A stretch of DNA of 64,000 nucleotides from Panagrolaimus kolymaensis (lineage: Eukaryota; Nematoda; Chromadorea; Rhabditida; Panagrolaimidae). Both the position numbers and the translations under genes were made by a program. Position 1 is the stretch's first letter, and every line of letters starts with the position of its first letter. This document shows, piece after piece, positions 1 through 10,836 of the stretch. The stretch spans positions 1-64,000 of the forward strand of contig JAJQJQ010000072.1 in assembly GCA_028622995.1 (NCBI GenBank), in the 5' to 3' direction. The notes beneath the pieces are model-generated. The model saw nothing but the letters and a program-made list of their open reading frames with translations. It made no database searches and had not been told where the DNA came from.

Positions 1-1379
1 AAGCCGCTGAATCTAAAAAACAACGCGTCAGGCAACTTTGACCTTCTCCAGAAAAAGATAAGTTCACCTCGAAGTGATCGTGTTTATAGTGTTCATTTCA
101 AACTTTAAAAATTCAAATAAATTCATTTTTGTTAAAGAAAAATTCAATAAAAATCAAATCTAGAGCAATATAAATCCGCTGAATCTAAAAAACAACACGT
201 CAGGCAACTTTGACCTTCTCCAGAAAAAGATAAGTTCACCTCGAAGTGATCGTGTTTATTGTGTTCATTTCAAACTTTAAAAATTCAAATAAATTCATTT
301 TTGTTAAAGAAAAATTCAATAAAAATCAAATCTAGAGCAATATTAACCCGCTGAATCTAAAAAACATTACGTCAGGCAACTTTGACCTTCTCCAGAAAAA
401 GATAAGTTCACCTCGAAGTGATCGTGTTTATTGTGTTCATTTCAAACTTTAAAAATTCAAATAAATTCATTTTTGTTAAAGAAAAATTCAATAAAAATCA
501 AATCTAGAGCAATATAAATCCGCTGAATCTAAAAAACAACACGTCAGGCAACTTTGACCTTCTCCAGAAAAAGATAAGTTCACCTCGAAGTGATCGTGTT
601 TATTGTGTTCATTTCAAACTTTAAAAATTCAAATAAATTCATTTTTGTTAAAGAAAAATTCAATAAAAATCAAATCTAGAGAAATATAAATCCGCTGAAT
701 CTATAAAACAACACGTCAGGCAACTTTGAACTTCTACAAAAAAAGATAAGTTCACCTCGAAGTGATCGTGTTTATTGTGTTCATTTCAAACTTTAAAAAT
801 TCAAATAAATTCATTTTTGTTAAAGAAAAATTCAATAAAAATCAAATCTAGAGCAATATTAACCCGCTGAATCTAAAAAACATTACGTCAGGCAACTTTG
901 ACCTTCTCCAGAAAAAGATAAGTTCACCTCGAAGTGATCGTGTTTATTGTGTTCATTTCAAACTTTAAAAATTCAAATAAATTCATTTTTGTTAAAGAAA
1001 AATTCAATAAAAATCAAATCTAGAGCAATATAAATCCGCTGAATCTATAAAACAACACGTCAGGCAACTTTGAACTTCTCCAAAAAAAGATAAGTTCACC
1101 TCGAAGTGATCGTGTTTATTGTGTTCATTTCAAACTTTAAAAATTCAAATAAATTCATTTTTGTTAAAGAAAAATTCAATAAAAATCAAATCTAGAGCAA
1201 TATTAACCCGCTGAATCTAAAAAACATTACGTCAGGCAACTTTGACCTTCTCCAGAAAAAGATAAGTTCACCTCGAAGTGATCGTGTTTATTGTGTTCAT
1301 TTCAAACTTTAAAAATTCAAATAAATTCATTTTTGTTAAAGAAAAATTTAATAAAAATCAAATCTAGAGCAATATAAAT

Positions 1380-1723
1380 CCGCTGAATCTAAAAAACATT
1401 AAGTCAGGCAACTTTGACCTTCTCAATAAAAAGATACGTTCACATCGAAGTGATCGTGTTTATTGTGTTTATAAATGACTTTATTAAATCATAAAAAATT
1501 AATTTTGTTAAAGAATAAATCAAAAGCAATCAAATCTAGAGCATTATAAATCCGCTGAATCTAAAAAACAACACGTCAGGCAACTTTGACCTTCTCCAGA
1601 AAAAAATAAGTTCACCTCGAAGTGATCGTGTTTATTGTGTTTATAAATGACTTTATTAAATCATAAAAAATAAATTTTGTTAAAGAATAAATCAAAAGCA
1701 ATCAAATCTAGAGCATTATAAAT
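1380..1723 (+). repeat. Satellite A2 variant monomers, first pair
   Basis: Two consecutive 172-bp monomers whose 3' half is diverged: after the dyad they read tgtttataaatgactttatt and carry an aaagaataaatc segment instead of the usual ttcatttcaaacttt and aaagaaaaattc. Length remains exactly 172 bp. The same pair recurs at 2928-3271, nine monomers (1548 bp) downstream, and a single A2 monomer lies at 7916-8087. The first monomer of each pair also shares private changes in its 5' half (tctcaataaaaag, cacatcgaag). Confidence 0.85.
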
Positions 1724-2067
1724 CCGCTGAATCTAAAAAACAACACGTCAGGCAACTTTGACCTTCTCCAGAAAAAGATAAGTTCACCTCGAAGTGATCG
1801 TGTTTATTGTGTTCATTTCAAACTTTAAAAATTCAAATAAATTCATTTTTGTTAAAGAAAAATTCAATAAAAATCAAATCTAGAGCAATATAAATCCGCT
1901 GAATCTAAAAAACAACACGTCAGGCAACTTTGACCTTCTCCAGAAAAAGATAAGTTCACCTCGAAGTGATCGTGTTTATTGTGTTCATTTCAAACTTTAA
2001 AAATTCAAATAAATTCATTTTTGTTAAAGAAAAATTCAATAAAAATCAAATCTAGAGCAATATAATT

Positions 2068-5000
2068 CCGCTGAATCTAAAAAACAACTCGTCAGGCAAC
2101 TTTGACCTTCTCCAGAAAAAGATAAGTTCACCTCGAAGTGATCGTGTTTATTGTGTTCATTTCATACTTTAAAAATTCAAATAAATTCATTTTTGTTAAA
2201 GAAAAATTCAATAAAAATCAAATCTAGAGCAATATAAATCCGCTGAATCTAAAAAACAACACGTCAGGCAACTTTGACCTTCTCCAGAAAAAGATAAGTT
2301 CACCTCGAAGTGATCCTGTTTATTGTGTTCATTTCAAACTTTAAAAATTCAAATAAATTCATTTTTGTTAAAGAAAAATTCAATAAAAATCAAATCTAGA
2401 GCAATATAAATCCGCTGAATCTAAAAAACAACACGTCAGGCAACTTTGACCTTCTCCAGAAAAAGATAAGTTCACCTCGAAGTGATCGTGTTTATTGTGT
2501 TCATTTCAAACTTTAAAAATTCAAATAAATTCTTTATTGTTAAAGAAAAATTCAATAAAAATCAAATCTAGAGCAATATAATTCCGCTGAATCTAAAAAA
2601 CAACACGTCAGGCAACTTTGACCTTCTCCAGAAAAAGATAAGTTCACCTCGAAGTGATCGTGTTTATTGTGTTCATTTCAAACTTTAAAAATTCAAATAA
2701 ATTCATTTTTGTTAAAGAAAAAATTAATAAAAATCAAATCTAGAGCAATATAATTCCGCTGAATCTAAAAAACAACACGTCAGGCAACTTTGACCTTCTA
2801 CAGAAAAAGATAAGTTCACCTCGAAGTGATCGTGTTTATTGTGTTCATTTCAAACTTTAAAAATTCAAATAAATTCATTTTTGTTAAAGAAAAATTTAAT
2901 AAAAATCAAATCTAGAGCAATATAAATCCGCTGAATCTAAAAAACATTAAGTCAGGCAACTTTGACCTTCTCAATAAAAAGATACGTTCACATCGAAGTG
3001 ATCGTGTTTATTGTGTTTATAAATGACTTTATTAAATCATAAAAAATTAATTTTGTTAAAGAATAAATCAAAAGCAATCAAATCTAGAGCATTATAAATC
3101 CGCTGAATCTAAAAAACAACACGTCAGGCAACTTTGACCTTCTCCAGAAAAAAATAAGTTCACCTCGAAGTGATCGTGTTTATTGTGTTTATAAATGACT
3201 TTATTAAATCATAAAAAATAAATTTTGTTAAAGAATAAATCAAAAGCAATCAAATCTAGAGCATTATAAATCCGCTGAATCTAAAAAACAACACGTCAGG
3301 CAACTTTGACCTTCTCCAGAAAAAGATACGTTCACCTCGAAGTGATCGTGTTTGTTGTGTTCATTTCAAACTTTAAAAATTCAAATAATGTCATTTTTGT
3401 TAAAGAAAAATTCAATAAAAATCAAATCTAGAGCAATATAATTCCGCTGAATCTAAAAAACAACACGTCAGGCAACTTTGACCTTCTCCAGAAAAAGATA
3501 CGTTCACCTCGAAGTGATCGTGTTTATTGTGTTCATTTCAAACTTTAAAAATTCAAATAAATTCATTTTTGTTAAAGAAAAATTCAATAAAAATCAAATC
3601 TAGAGCAATATAAATCCGCTGAATCTAAAAAACAACACGTCAGGCAACTTTGACCTTCTCCAGAAAAAGATAAGTTCACCTCGAAGTGATCGTGTTTATT
3701 GTGTTCATTTCAAACTTTAAAAATTCAAATAAATTCATTTTTGTTAAAGAAAAATTCAATAAAAATCAAATCTAGAGCAATATAAATCCGCTGAATCTAA
3801 AAAACAACACGTCAGGCAACTTTGACCTTCTCCAGAAAAAGATAAGTTCACCTCGAAGTGATCGTGTTTATTGTGTTCATTTCAAACTTTAAAAATTCAA
3901 ATAAATTCATTTTTGTTAAAGAAAAATTCAATAAAAATCAAATCTAGAGCAATATAATTCCGCTGAATCTAAAAAACAACACGTCAGGCAACTTTGACCT
4001 TCTCCAGAAAAAGATACGTTCACCTCGAAGTGATCGTGTTTATTGTGTTCATTTCAAACTTTAAAAATTCAAATAAATTCATTTTTGTTAAAGAAAAATT
4101 CAATAAAAATCAAATCTAGAGCAATATAAATCCGCTGAATCTAAAAAACAACACGTCAGGCAACTTTGACCTTCTCCAGAAAAAGATAAGTTCACCTCGA
4201 AGTGATCGTGTTTATTGTGTTCATTTCAAACTTTAAAAATTCAAATAAATTCATTTTTGTTAAAGAAAAATTCAAAAAAAATCAAATCAAGAGCAATATA
4301 AATCCGCTGAATCTAAAAAACAACACGTCAGGCAACTTTGACCTTCTCCAGAAAAAGATACGTTCACCTCGAAGTGATCGTGTTTGTTGTGTTCATTTCA
4401 AACTTTAAAAATTCAAATAATGTCATTTTTGTTAAAGAAAAATTCAATAAAAATCAAATCTAGAGCAATATAATTCCGCTGAATCTAAAAAACAACACGT
4501 CGGGCAACTTTGACCTTCTCCAGAAAAAGATAAGTTCACCTCGAAGTGATCGTGTTTATTGTGTTCATTTCAAACTTTAAAAATTCAAATAAATTCATTT
4601 TTGTTAAAGAAAAATTCAATAAAAATCAAATCTAGAGCAATATAAATCCGCTGAATCTAAAAAACAACACGTCAGGCAACTTTGACCTTCTCCAGAAAAA
4701 GATAAGTTCACCTCGAAGTGATCGTGTTTATTGTGTTCATTTCAAACTTTAAAAATTCAAATAAATTCATTTTTGTTAAAGAAAAATTCAATAAAAATCA
4801 AATCTAGAGCAATATAATTCCGCTGAATCTAAAAAACAACTCGTCAGGCAACTTTGACCTTCTCCAGAAAAAGATAAGTTCACCTCGAAGTGATCGTGTT
4901 TATTGTGTTCATTTCATACTTTAAAAATTCAAATAAATTCATTTTTGTTAAAGAAAAATTCAATAAAAATCAAATCTAGAGCAATATAAATCCGCTGAAT

Positions 5001-5642
5001 CTAAAAAACAACACGTCAGGCAACTTTGACCTTCTCCAGAAAAAGATAAGTTCACCTCGAAGTGATCCTGTTTATTGTGTTCATTTCAAACTTTAAAAAT
5101 TCAAATAAATTCATTTTTGTTAAAGAAAAATTCAATAAAAATCAAATCTAGAGCAATATAAATCCGCTGAATCTAAAAAACAACACGTCAGGCAACTTTG
5201 ACCTTCTCCAGAAAAAGATAAGTTCACCTCGAAGTGATCGTGTTTATTGTGTTCATTTCAAACTTTAAAAATTCAAATAAATTCTTTATTGTTAAAGAAA
5301 AATTCAATAAAAATCAAATCTAGAGCAATATAATTCCGCTGAATCTAAAAAACAACACGTCAGGCAACTTTGACCTTCTCCAGAAAAAGATAAGTTCACC
5401 TCGAAGTGATCGTGTTTATTGTGTTCATTTCAAACTTTAAAAATTCAAATAAATTCATTTTTGTTAAAGAAAAAATTAATAAAAATCAAATCTAGAGCAA
5501 TATAATTCCGCTGAATCTAAAAAACAACACGTCAGGCAACTTTGACCTTCTACAGAAAAAGATAAGTTCACCTCGAAGTGATCGTGTTTATTGTGTTCAT
5601 TTCAAACTTTAAAAATTCAAATAAATTCATTTTTGTTAAAGA
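2068..5642 (+). repeat. 16-monomer (2752-bp) duplication in left arm
   Basis: Rare variants recur exactly 2752 bp apart: ttcatactt at 2161 and 4913, gatcctg at about 2315 and 5067, tctttattg at 2531 and 5283, and the aaaaaattaat and tctacag variants that follow. The matching blocks are about 2068-2890 and 4820-5642. The ttcatactt and gatcctg variants appear again 1548 bp (9 monomers) later at 6461 and 6615, and gatcctg once more 688 bp (4 monomers) later at 7303. Amplification units of 16, 9 and 4 monomers are therefore overlaid. Confidence 0.8.
2928..3271 (+). repeat. Satellite A2 variant monomers, second pair
   Basis: Near-identical copy of the A2 pair at 1380-1723, displaced by 1548 bp (9 x 172). 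It shares the private changes attaagtcagg, tctcaataaaaag and cacatcgaag, plus the preceding gaaaaatttaat, so it arose by segmental duplication rather than independent mutation. Confidence 0.85.
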
Positions 5643-7915
5643 AAAATTCAATAAAAATCAAATCTAGAGCAATATAATTCCGCTGAATCTAAAAAACAAC
5701 TCGTCAGGCAACTTTGACCTTCTCCAGAAAAAGATAAGTTCACCTCGAAGTGATCGTGTTTATGTTGTTCATTTCAAACTTTAAAAATTCAAATAAATTC
5801 ATTTTTGTTAAAGAAAAATTCAATAAAAATCAAATCTAGAGCAATATAATTCCGCTGAATCAAAAAAACAACACGTCAGGCAACTTTGACCTTCTCCAGA
5901 AAAAGATAAGTTCACCTCGAAGTGATCGTGTTTATTGTGTTCATTTCAAACTTTAAAAATTCAAATAAATTCATTTTTGTTAAAGAAAAATTCAATAAAA
6001 ATCAAATCTAGAGCAATATAATTCCGCTGAATCTAAAAAACAACTCGTCAGGCAACTTTGACCTTCTCCAGAAAAAGATAAGTTCACCTCGAAGTGATCG
6101 TGTTTATGTTGTTCATTTCAAACTTTAAAAATTCAAATAAATTCATTTTTGTTAAAGAAAAATTCAATAAAAATCAAATCTAGAGCAATATAAATCCGCT
6201 GAATCTAAAAAACAACACGTCAGGCAACTTTGACCTTCTCCAGAAAAAGATAAGTTCACCTCGAAGTGATCGTGTTTATTGTGTTCATTTCAAACTTTAA
6301 AAATTCAAATAAATTCATTTTTGTTAAAGAAAAATTCAATAAAAATCAAATCTAGAGCAATATAATTCCGCTGAATCTAAAAAACAACTCGTCAGGCAAC
6401 TTTGACCTTCTCCAGAAAAAGATAAGTTCACCTCGAAGTGATCGTGTTTATTGTGTTCATTTCATACTTTAAAAATTCAAATAAATTCATTTTTGTTAAA
6501 GAAAAATTCAATAAAAATCAAATCTAGAGCAATATAAATCCGCTGAATCTAAAAAACAACACGTCAGGCAACTTTGACCTTCTCCAGAAAAAGATAAGTT
6601 CACCTCGAAGTGATCCTGTTTATTGTGTTCATTTCAAACTTTAAAAATTCAAATAAATTCATTTTTGTTAAAGAAAAATTCAATAAAAATCAAATCTAGA
6701 GCAATATAATTCCGCTGAATCAAAAAAACAACACGTCAGGCAACTTTGACCTTCTCCAGAAAAAGATAAGTTCACCTCGAAGTGATCGTGTTTATTGTGT
6801 TTATTTCAAACTTTAAAAATTCAAATAAATTCATTTTTGTTAAAGAAAAATTCAATAAAAATCAAATCTAGAGCAATATAAATCCGCTGAATCTAAAAAA
6901 CAACACGTCAGGCAACTTTGACCTTCTCCAGAAAAAGATAAGTTCACCTCGAAGTGATCGTGTTTATGTTGTTCATTTCAAACTTTAAAAATTCAAATAA
7001 ATTCATTTTTGTTAAAGAAAAATTCAATAAAAATCAAATCTAGAGCAATATAAATCCGCTGAATCTAAAAAACAATACGTCAGGCAACTTTGACCTTCTC
7101 CAGAAAAAGATAAGTTCACCTCGAAGTGATCGTGTTTATTGTGTTCATTTCAAACTTTAAAAATTCAAATAAATTCATTTTTGTTAAAGAAAAATTCAAT
7201 AAAAATCAAATCTAGAGCAATATAAATCCGCTGAATCTAAAAAACAACACGTCAGGCAACTTTGACCTTCTCCAGAAAAAGATAAGTTCACCTCGAAGTG
7301 ATCCTGTTTATTGTGTTCATTTCAAACTTTAAAAATTCAAATAAATTCATTTTTGTTAAAGAAAAATTCAATAAAAATCAAATCTAGAGCAATATAAATC
7401 CGCTGAATCTAAAAAACAACACGTCAGGCAACTTTGACCTTCTCCAGAAAAAGATAAGTTCACCTCGAAGTGATCGTGTTTATGTTGTTCATTTCAAACT
7501 TTAAAAATTCAAATAAATTCATTTTTGTTAAAGAAAAATTCAATAAAAATCAAATCTAGAGCAATATAAATCCGCTGAATCTAAAAAACAACACGTCAGG
7601 CAACTTTGACCTTCTCCAGAAAAAGATAAGTTCACCTCGAAGTGATCGTGTTTATTGTGTTCATTTCAAACTTTAAAAATTCAAATAAATTCATTTTTGT
7701 TTAAGAAAAATTCAATAAAAATCAAATCTAGAGCAATATTAACCCGCTGAATCTAAAAAACATTACGTCAGGCAACTTTGACCTTCTCCAGAAAAAGATA
7801 AGTTCACCTCGAAGTGATCGTGTTTATTGTGTTCATTTCAAACTTTAAAAATTCAAATAAATTCATTTTTGTTAAAGAAAAATTCAATAAAAATCAAATC
7901 TAGAGCAATATAAAT

Positions 7916-8087
7916 CCGCTGAATCTAAAAAACAAGACGTCAGGCAACTTTGACCTTCTCCAGAAAAAGATAAGTTCACCTCGAAGTGATCGTGTTTCTT
8001 GTGTTTATAAATGACTTTATTAAATCATAAAAAATAAATTTTGTTAAAGAATAAATCAAAAGCAATCAAATCTAGAGCATTATAAAT
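7916..8087 (+). repeat. Satellite A2 variant monomer, isolated copy
   Basis: Single 172-bp monomer with the A2-type 3' half (gtgtttataaatgacttt, aaagaataaatcaaaag). It sits among ordinary A monomers and carries its own changes (caagacgtc, tgtttcttg), so it is an older or separately transferred A2 copy. Confidence 0.8.
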
Positions 8088-10188
8088 CCGCTGAATCTAA
8101 AAAACAACACGTCAGGCAACTTTGACCTTCTCCAGAAAAAGATAAGTTCACCTCGAAGAGATCGTGTTTATTGTGTTCATTTCAAACTTTAAAAATTCAA
8201 ATAAATTCATTTTTGTTAAAGAAAAATTCAATAAAAATCAAATCTAGAGCAATATAAATCCGCTGAATCTAAAAAACAACACGTCAGGCAACTTTGACCT
8301 TCTCCAGAAAAAGATAAGTTCACCTCGAAGTGATCGTGTTTATTGTGTTCATTTCAAACTTTAAAAATTCAAATAAATTCATTTTTGTTAAAGAAAAATT
8401 CAATAAAAATCAAATCTAGAGCAATATAAATCCGCTGAATCTAAAAAACAACACGTCAGGCAACTTTGACCTTCTCCAGAAAAAGATAAGTTCACCTCGA
8501 AGTGATCGTGTTTATTGTGTTCATTTCAAACTTTAAAAATTCAAATAAATTCTTTTTTGTTAAAGAAAAATTCAATAAAAATCAAATCTAGAGCAATATA
8601 ATTCCGCTGAATCTAAAAAACAACACGTCAGGCAACTTTGACCTTCTCCAGAAAAAGATAAGTTCACCTCGAAGTGATCGTGTTTATTGTGTTCATTTCA
8701 AACTTTAAAAATTCAAATAAATTCATTTTTGTTAAAGAAAAAATTAATAAAAATCAAATCTAGAGCAATATAATTCCGCTGAATCTAAAAAACAACACGT
8801 CAGGCAACTTTGACCTTCTCCAGAAAAAGATAAGTTCACCTCGAAGTGATCGTGTTTATTGTGTTCATTTCAAACTTTAAAAATTCAAATAAATTCATTT
8901 TTGTTAAAGAAAAATTCAATAAAAATCAAATCTAGAGCAATATAATTCCGCTGAATCTAAAAAACAACTCGTCAGGCAACTTTGACCTTCTCCAGAAAAA
9001 GATAAGTTCACCTCGAAGTGATCGTGTTTATGTTGTTCATTTCAAACTTTAAAAATTCAAATAAATTCATTTTTGTTAAAGAAAAATTCAATAAAAATCA
9101 AATCTAGAGCAATATAATTCCGCTGAATCAAAAAAACAACACGTCAGGCAACTTTGACCTTCTCCAGAAAAAGATAAGTTCACCTCGAAGTGATCGTGTT
9201 TATTGTGTTCATTTCAAACTTTAAAAATTCAAATAAATTCATTTTTGTTAAAGAAAAATTCAATAAAAATCAAATCTAGAGCAATATAATTCCGCTGAAT
9301 CTAAAAAACAACTCGTCAGGCAACTTTGACCTTCTCCAGAAAAAGATAAGTTCACCTCGAAGTGATCGTGTTTATGTTGTTCATTTCAAACTTTAAAAAT
9401 TCAAATAAATTCATTTTTGTTAAAGAAAAATTCAATAAAAATCAAATCTAGAGCAATATAATTCCGCTGAATCTAAAAAACAACTCGTCAGGCAACTTTG
9501 ACCTTCTCCAGAAAAAGATAAGTTCACCTCGAAGTGATCGTGTTTATTGTGTTCATTTCAAACTTTAAAAATTCAAATAAATTCATTTTTGTTAAAGAAA
9601 AATTCAATAAAAATCAAATCTAGAGCAATATAATTCCGCTGAATCTAAAAAACAACACGTCAGGCAACTTTGACCTTCTCCAGAAAAAGATAAGTTCACC
9701 TCGAAGTGATCGTGTTTATTGTGTTCATTTCAAACTTTAAAAATTCAAATAAATTCATTTTTGTTAAAGAAAAATTCAATAAAAATCAAATCTAGAGCAA
9801 TATAATTCCGCTGAATCTAAAAAACAACTCGTCAGGCAACTTTGACCTTCTCCAGAAAAAGATAAGTTCACCTCGAAGTGATCGTGTTTATGTTGTTCAT
9901 TTCAAACTTTAAAAATTCAAATAAATTCATTTTTGTTAAAGAAAAATTCAATAAAAATCAAATCTAGAGCAATATAAATCCGCTGAATCTAAAAAACAAC
10001 ACGTCAGGCAACTTTGACCTTCTCCAGAAAAAGATAAGTTCACCTCGAAGTGATCGTGTTTATTGTGTTCATTTCAAACTTTAAAAATTCAAATAAATTC
10101 ATTTTTGTTAAAGAAAAATTCAATAAAAATCAAATCTAGAGCAATATAATTCCGCTGAATCTAAAAAACAACTCGTCAGGCAACTTTG

Positions 10189-10193
10189 ACCTT
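10189..10193 (+). other. Target-site duplication, left copy
   Basis: The satellite reads ...ctttg-acctt and then the LTR begins. The uninterrupted monomer reads ctttgaccttctccag, so acctt is duplicated at 13712-13716. Confidence 0.93.
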
Positions 10194-10378
10194 TGTCACG
10201 ACGCTCGTGATCATCTTCATTTCGCTAATCTAAAATTAGCATAATAATCATTGTTGTCATTTGTTTTATAATATTGTTAATATAAGTTCATTCGTATAAT
10301 AAATCTGTGCTGCAATAACGTCGTCTCATCTTTCTCTCTCGGAACCGTAACAACCTACAGCTCTCAACCGTCGCTACA
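10194..10378 (+). repeat. 5' LTR of the BEL/Pao element
   Basis: 185-bp LTR, identical to 13527-13711 except at position 10314. It starts with a short hairpin-capable palindrome (TCACGA-cgc-TCGTGA, 10196-10210), followed by a second inverted repeat (GCTAAT-ctaaa-ATTAGC, 10224-10240). A TATA-like tataatat lies at 10267-10274 and a polyadenylation signal AATAAA at 10298-10303, giving a plausible U3-R-U5 order. Confidence 0.95.
10267..10303 (+). promoter_or_regulatory. Candidate LTR promoter and polyA signal (5' LTR)
   Basis: A TATA-like tataatat (10267-10274) lies 24 bp before AATAAA (10298-10303). The spacing would allow a very short R region. The same pair occurs in the 3' LTR at 13600-13607 and 13631-13636. 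The assignment is inferred from position and motif only; the surroundings are AT-rich, so the TATA call is weak. Confidence 0.4.
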
Positions 10379-10836
10379 AAATTGGTGCCTCTGGACAGTT
10401 CGTATAAGTTTATTTTTTCACTTTTTTGTTCTTTTTTGAACGCTTTTACCGCCGACTGGCTTTGCTCGAGCATCTGCTCTTCTGTTTTTAACGCCATCTG
10501 GCTCTGCTTGATCTTCGGATCTTCTGTTTTAAGAATTTTTGTACAAAGCTGCAAACTTCTTACTTTCTTATCGTTATTTTTCTTGACGTTATCTAACCAT
10601 CACTTTGGCTCTAGATCTTCGTTTTCGAAAAACTTTATTCTTCAAATTTCCAAAGTGTTAATTTGTTGAATCTCAACTTCGTGTGGTTAAAACGTGATAA
10701 AATCTCTGTGATCAGCTAATCGCATATTTTAATCGTTGTGTATATATTGGTATAATTCTAAAACAACTGAGTTATTATCAATCACTGTAATTTCATTGAT
10801 TTGTTTTAAACAAAAGTTTTTTGAAACATTTACAAT
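10379..10836 (+). other. 5' leader of the element, with a 42-bp imperfect duplication
   Basis: 458-bp untranslated leader between the LTR and the Gag start. It contains two adjacent 42-bp copies (10448-10489 and 10490-10531) sharing cores such as ctggct.tgct and tcttctgtttt, with roughly ten mismatches by eye. Short ORFs cross it on both strands (for example 10288-10554 on the minus strand), but they overlap the LTR and resemble nothing I know. A packaging signal could lie here, but the sequence does not show one. Confidence 0.6.
10383..10398 (+). other. Candidate tRNA primer-binding site
   Basis: tggtgcctctggacag begins four bases after the 5' LTR end. TGG is the complement of a tRNA CCA tail, and this position is where minus-strand priming occurs in LTR elements. 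I cannot assign the tRNA species from sequence alone. Confidence 0.6.

Larger units (their letters stand above)
1..10193 (+). repeat. Satellite A array, left arm (172-bp monomers)
   Basis: Head-to-tail tandem array. Using ccgctgaatc as the monomer start, starts fall at 4, 176, 348 and so on to 10152, which is exactly 59 x 172 bp, so net length change is zero. Each monomer has a conserved 5' part (CTGAATC, CAGGCA, ACCTTCT, then the dyad TCACCTCGAAGTGA) and an AT-rich 3' part ending in an XbaI-like TCTAGA. Variants recur in patterns: taaatcc or taattcc or ttaaccc before the start, aacacg or aactcg or attacg, and tttattgtg or tttatgttg. No gene lies here. The array starts before the window. Confidence 0.97.

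Noticed and set aside
10288..10554. Minus-strand 88-codon ORF and plus-strand 95-codon ORF in the retroelement leader.
   Set aside because: Both overlap LTR or leader sequence and each other, lack a recognisable domain, and the plus-strand one starts at TTG. The repeated KTE/QSQ pattern is explained by the 42-bp duplication.
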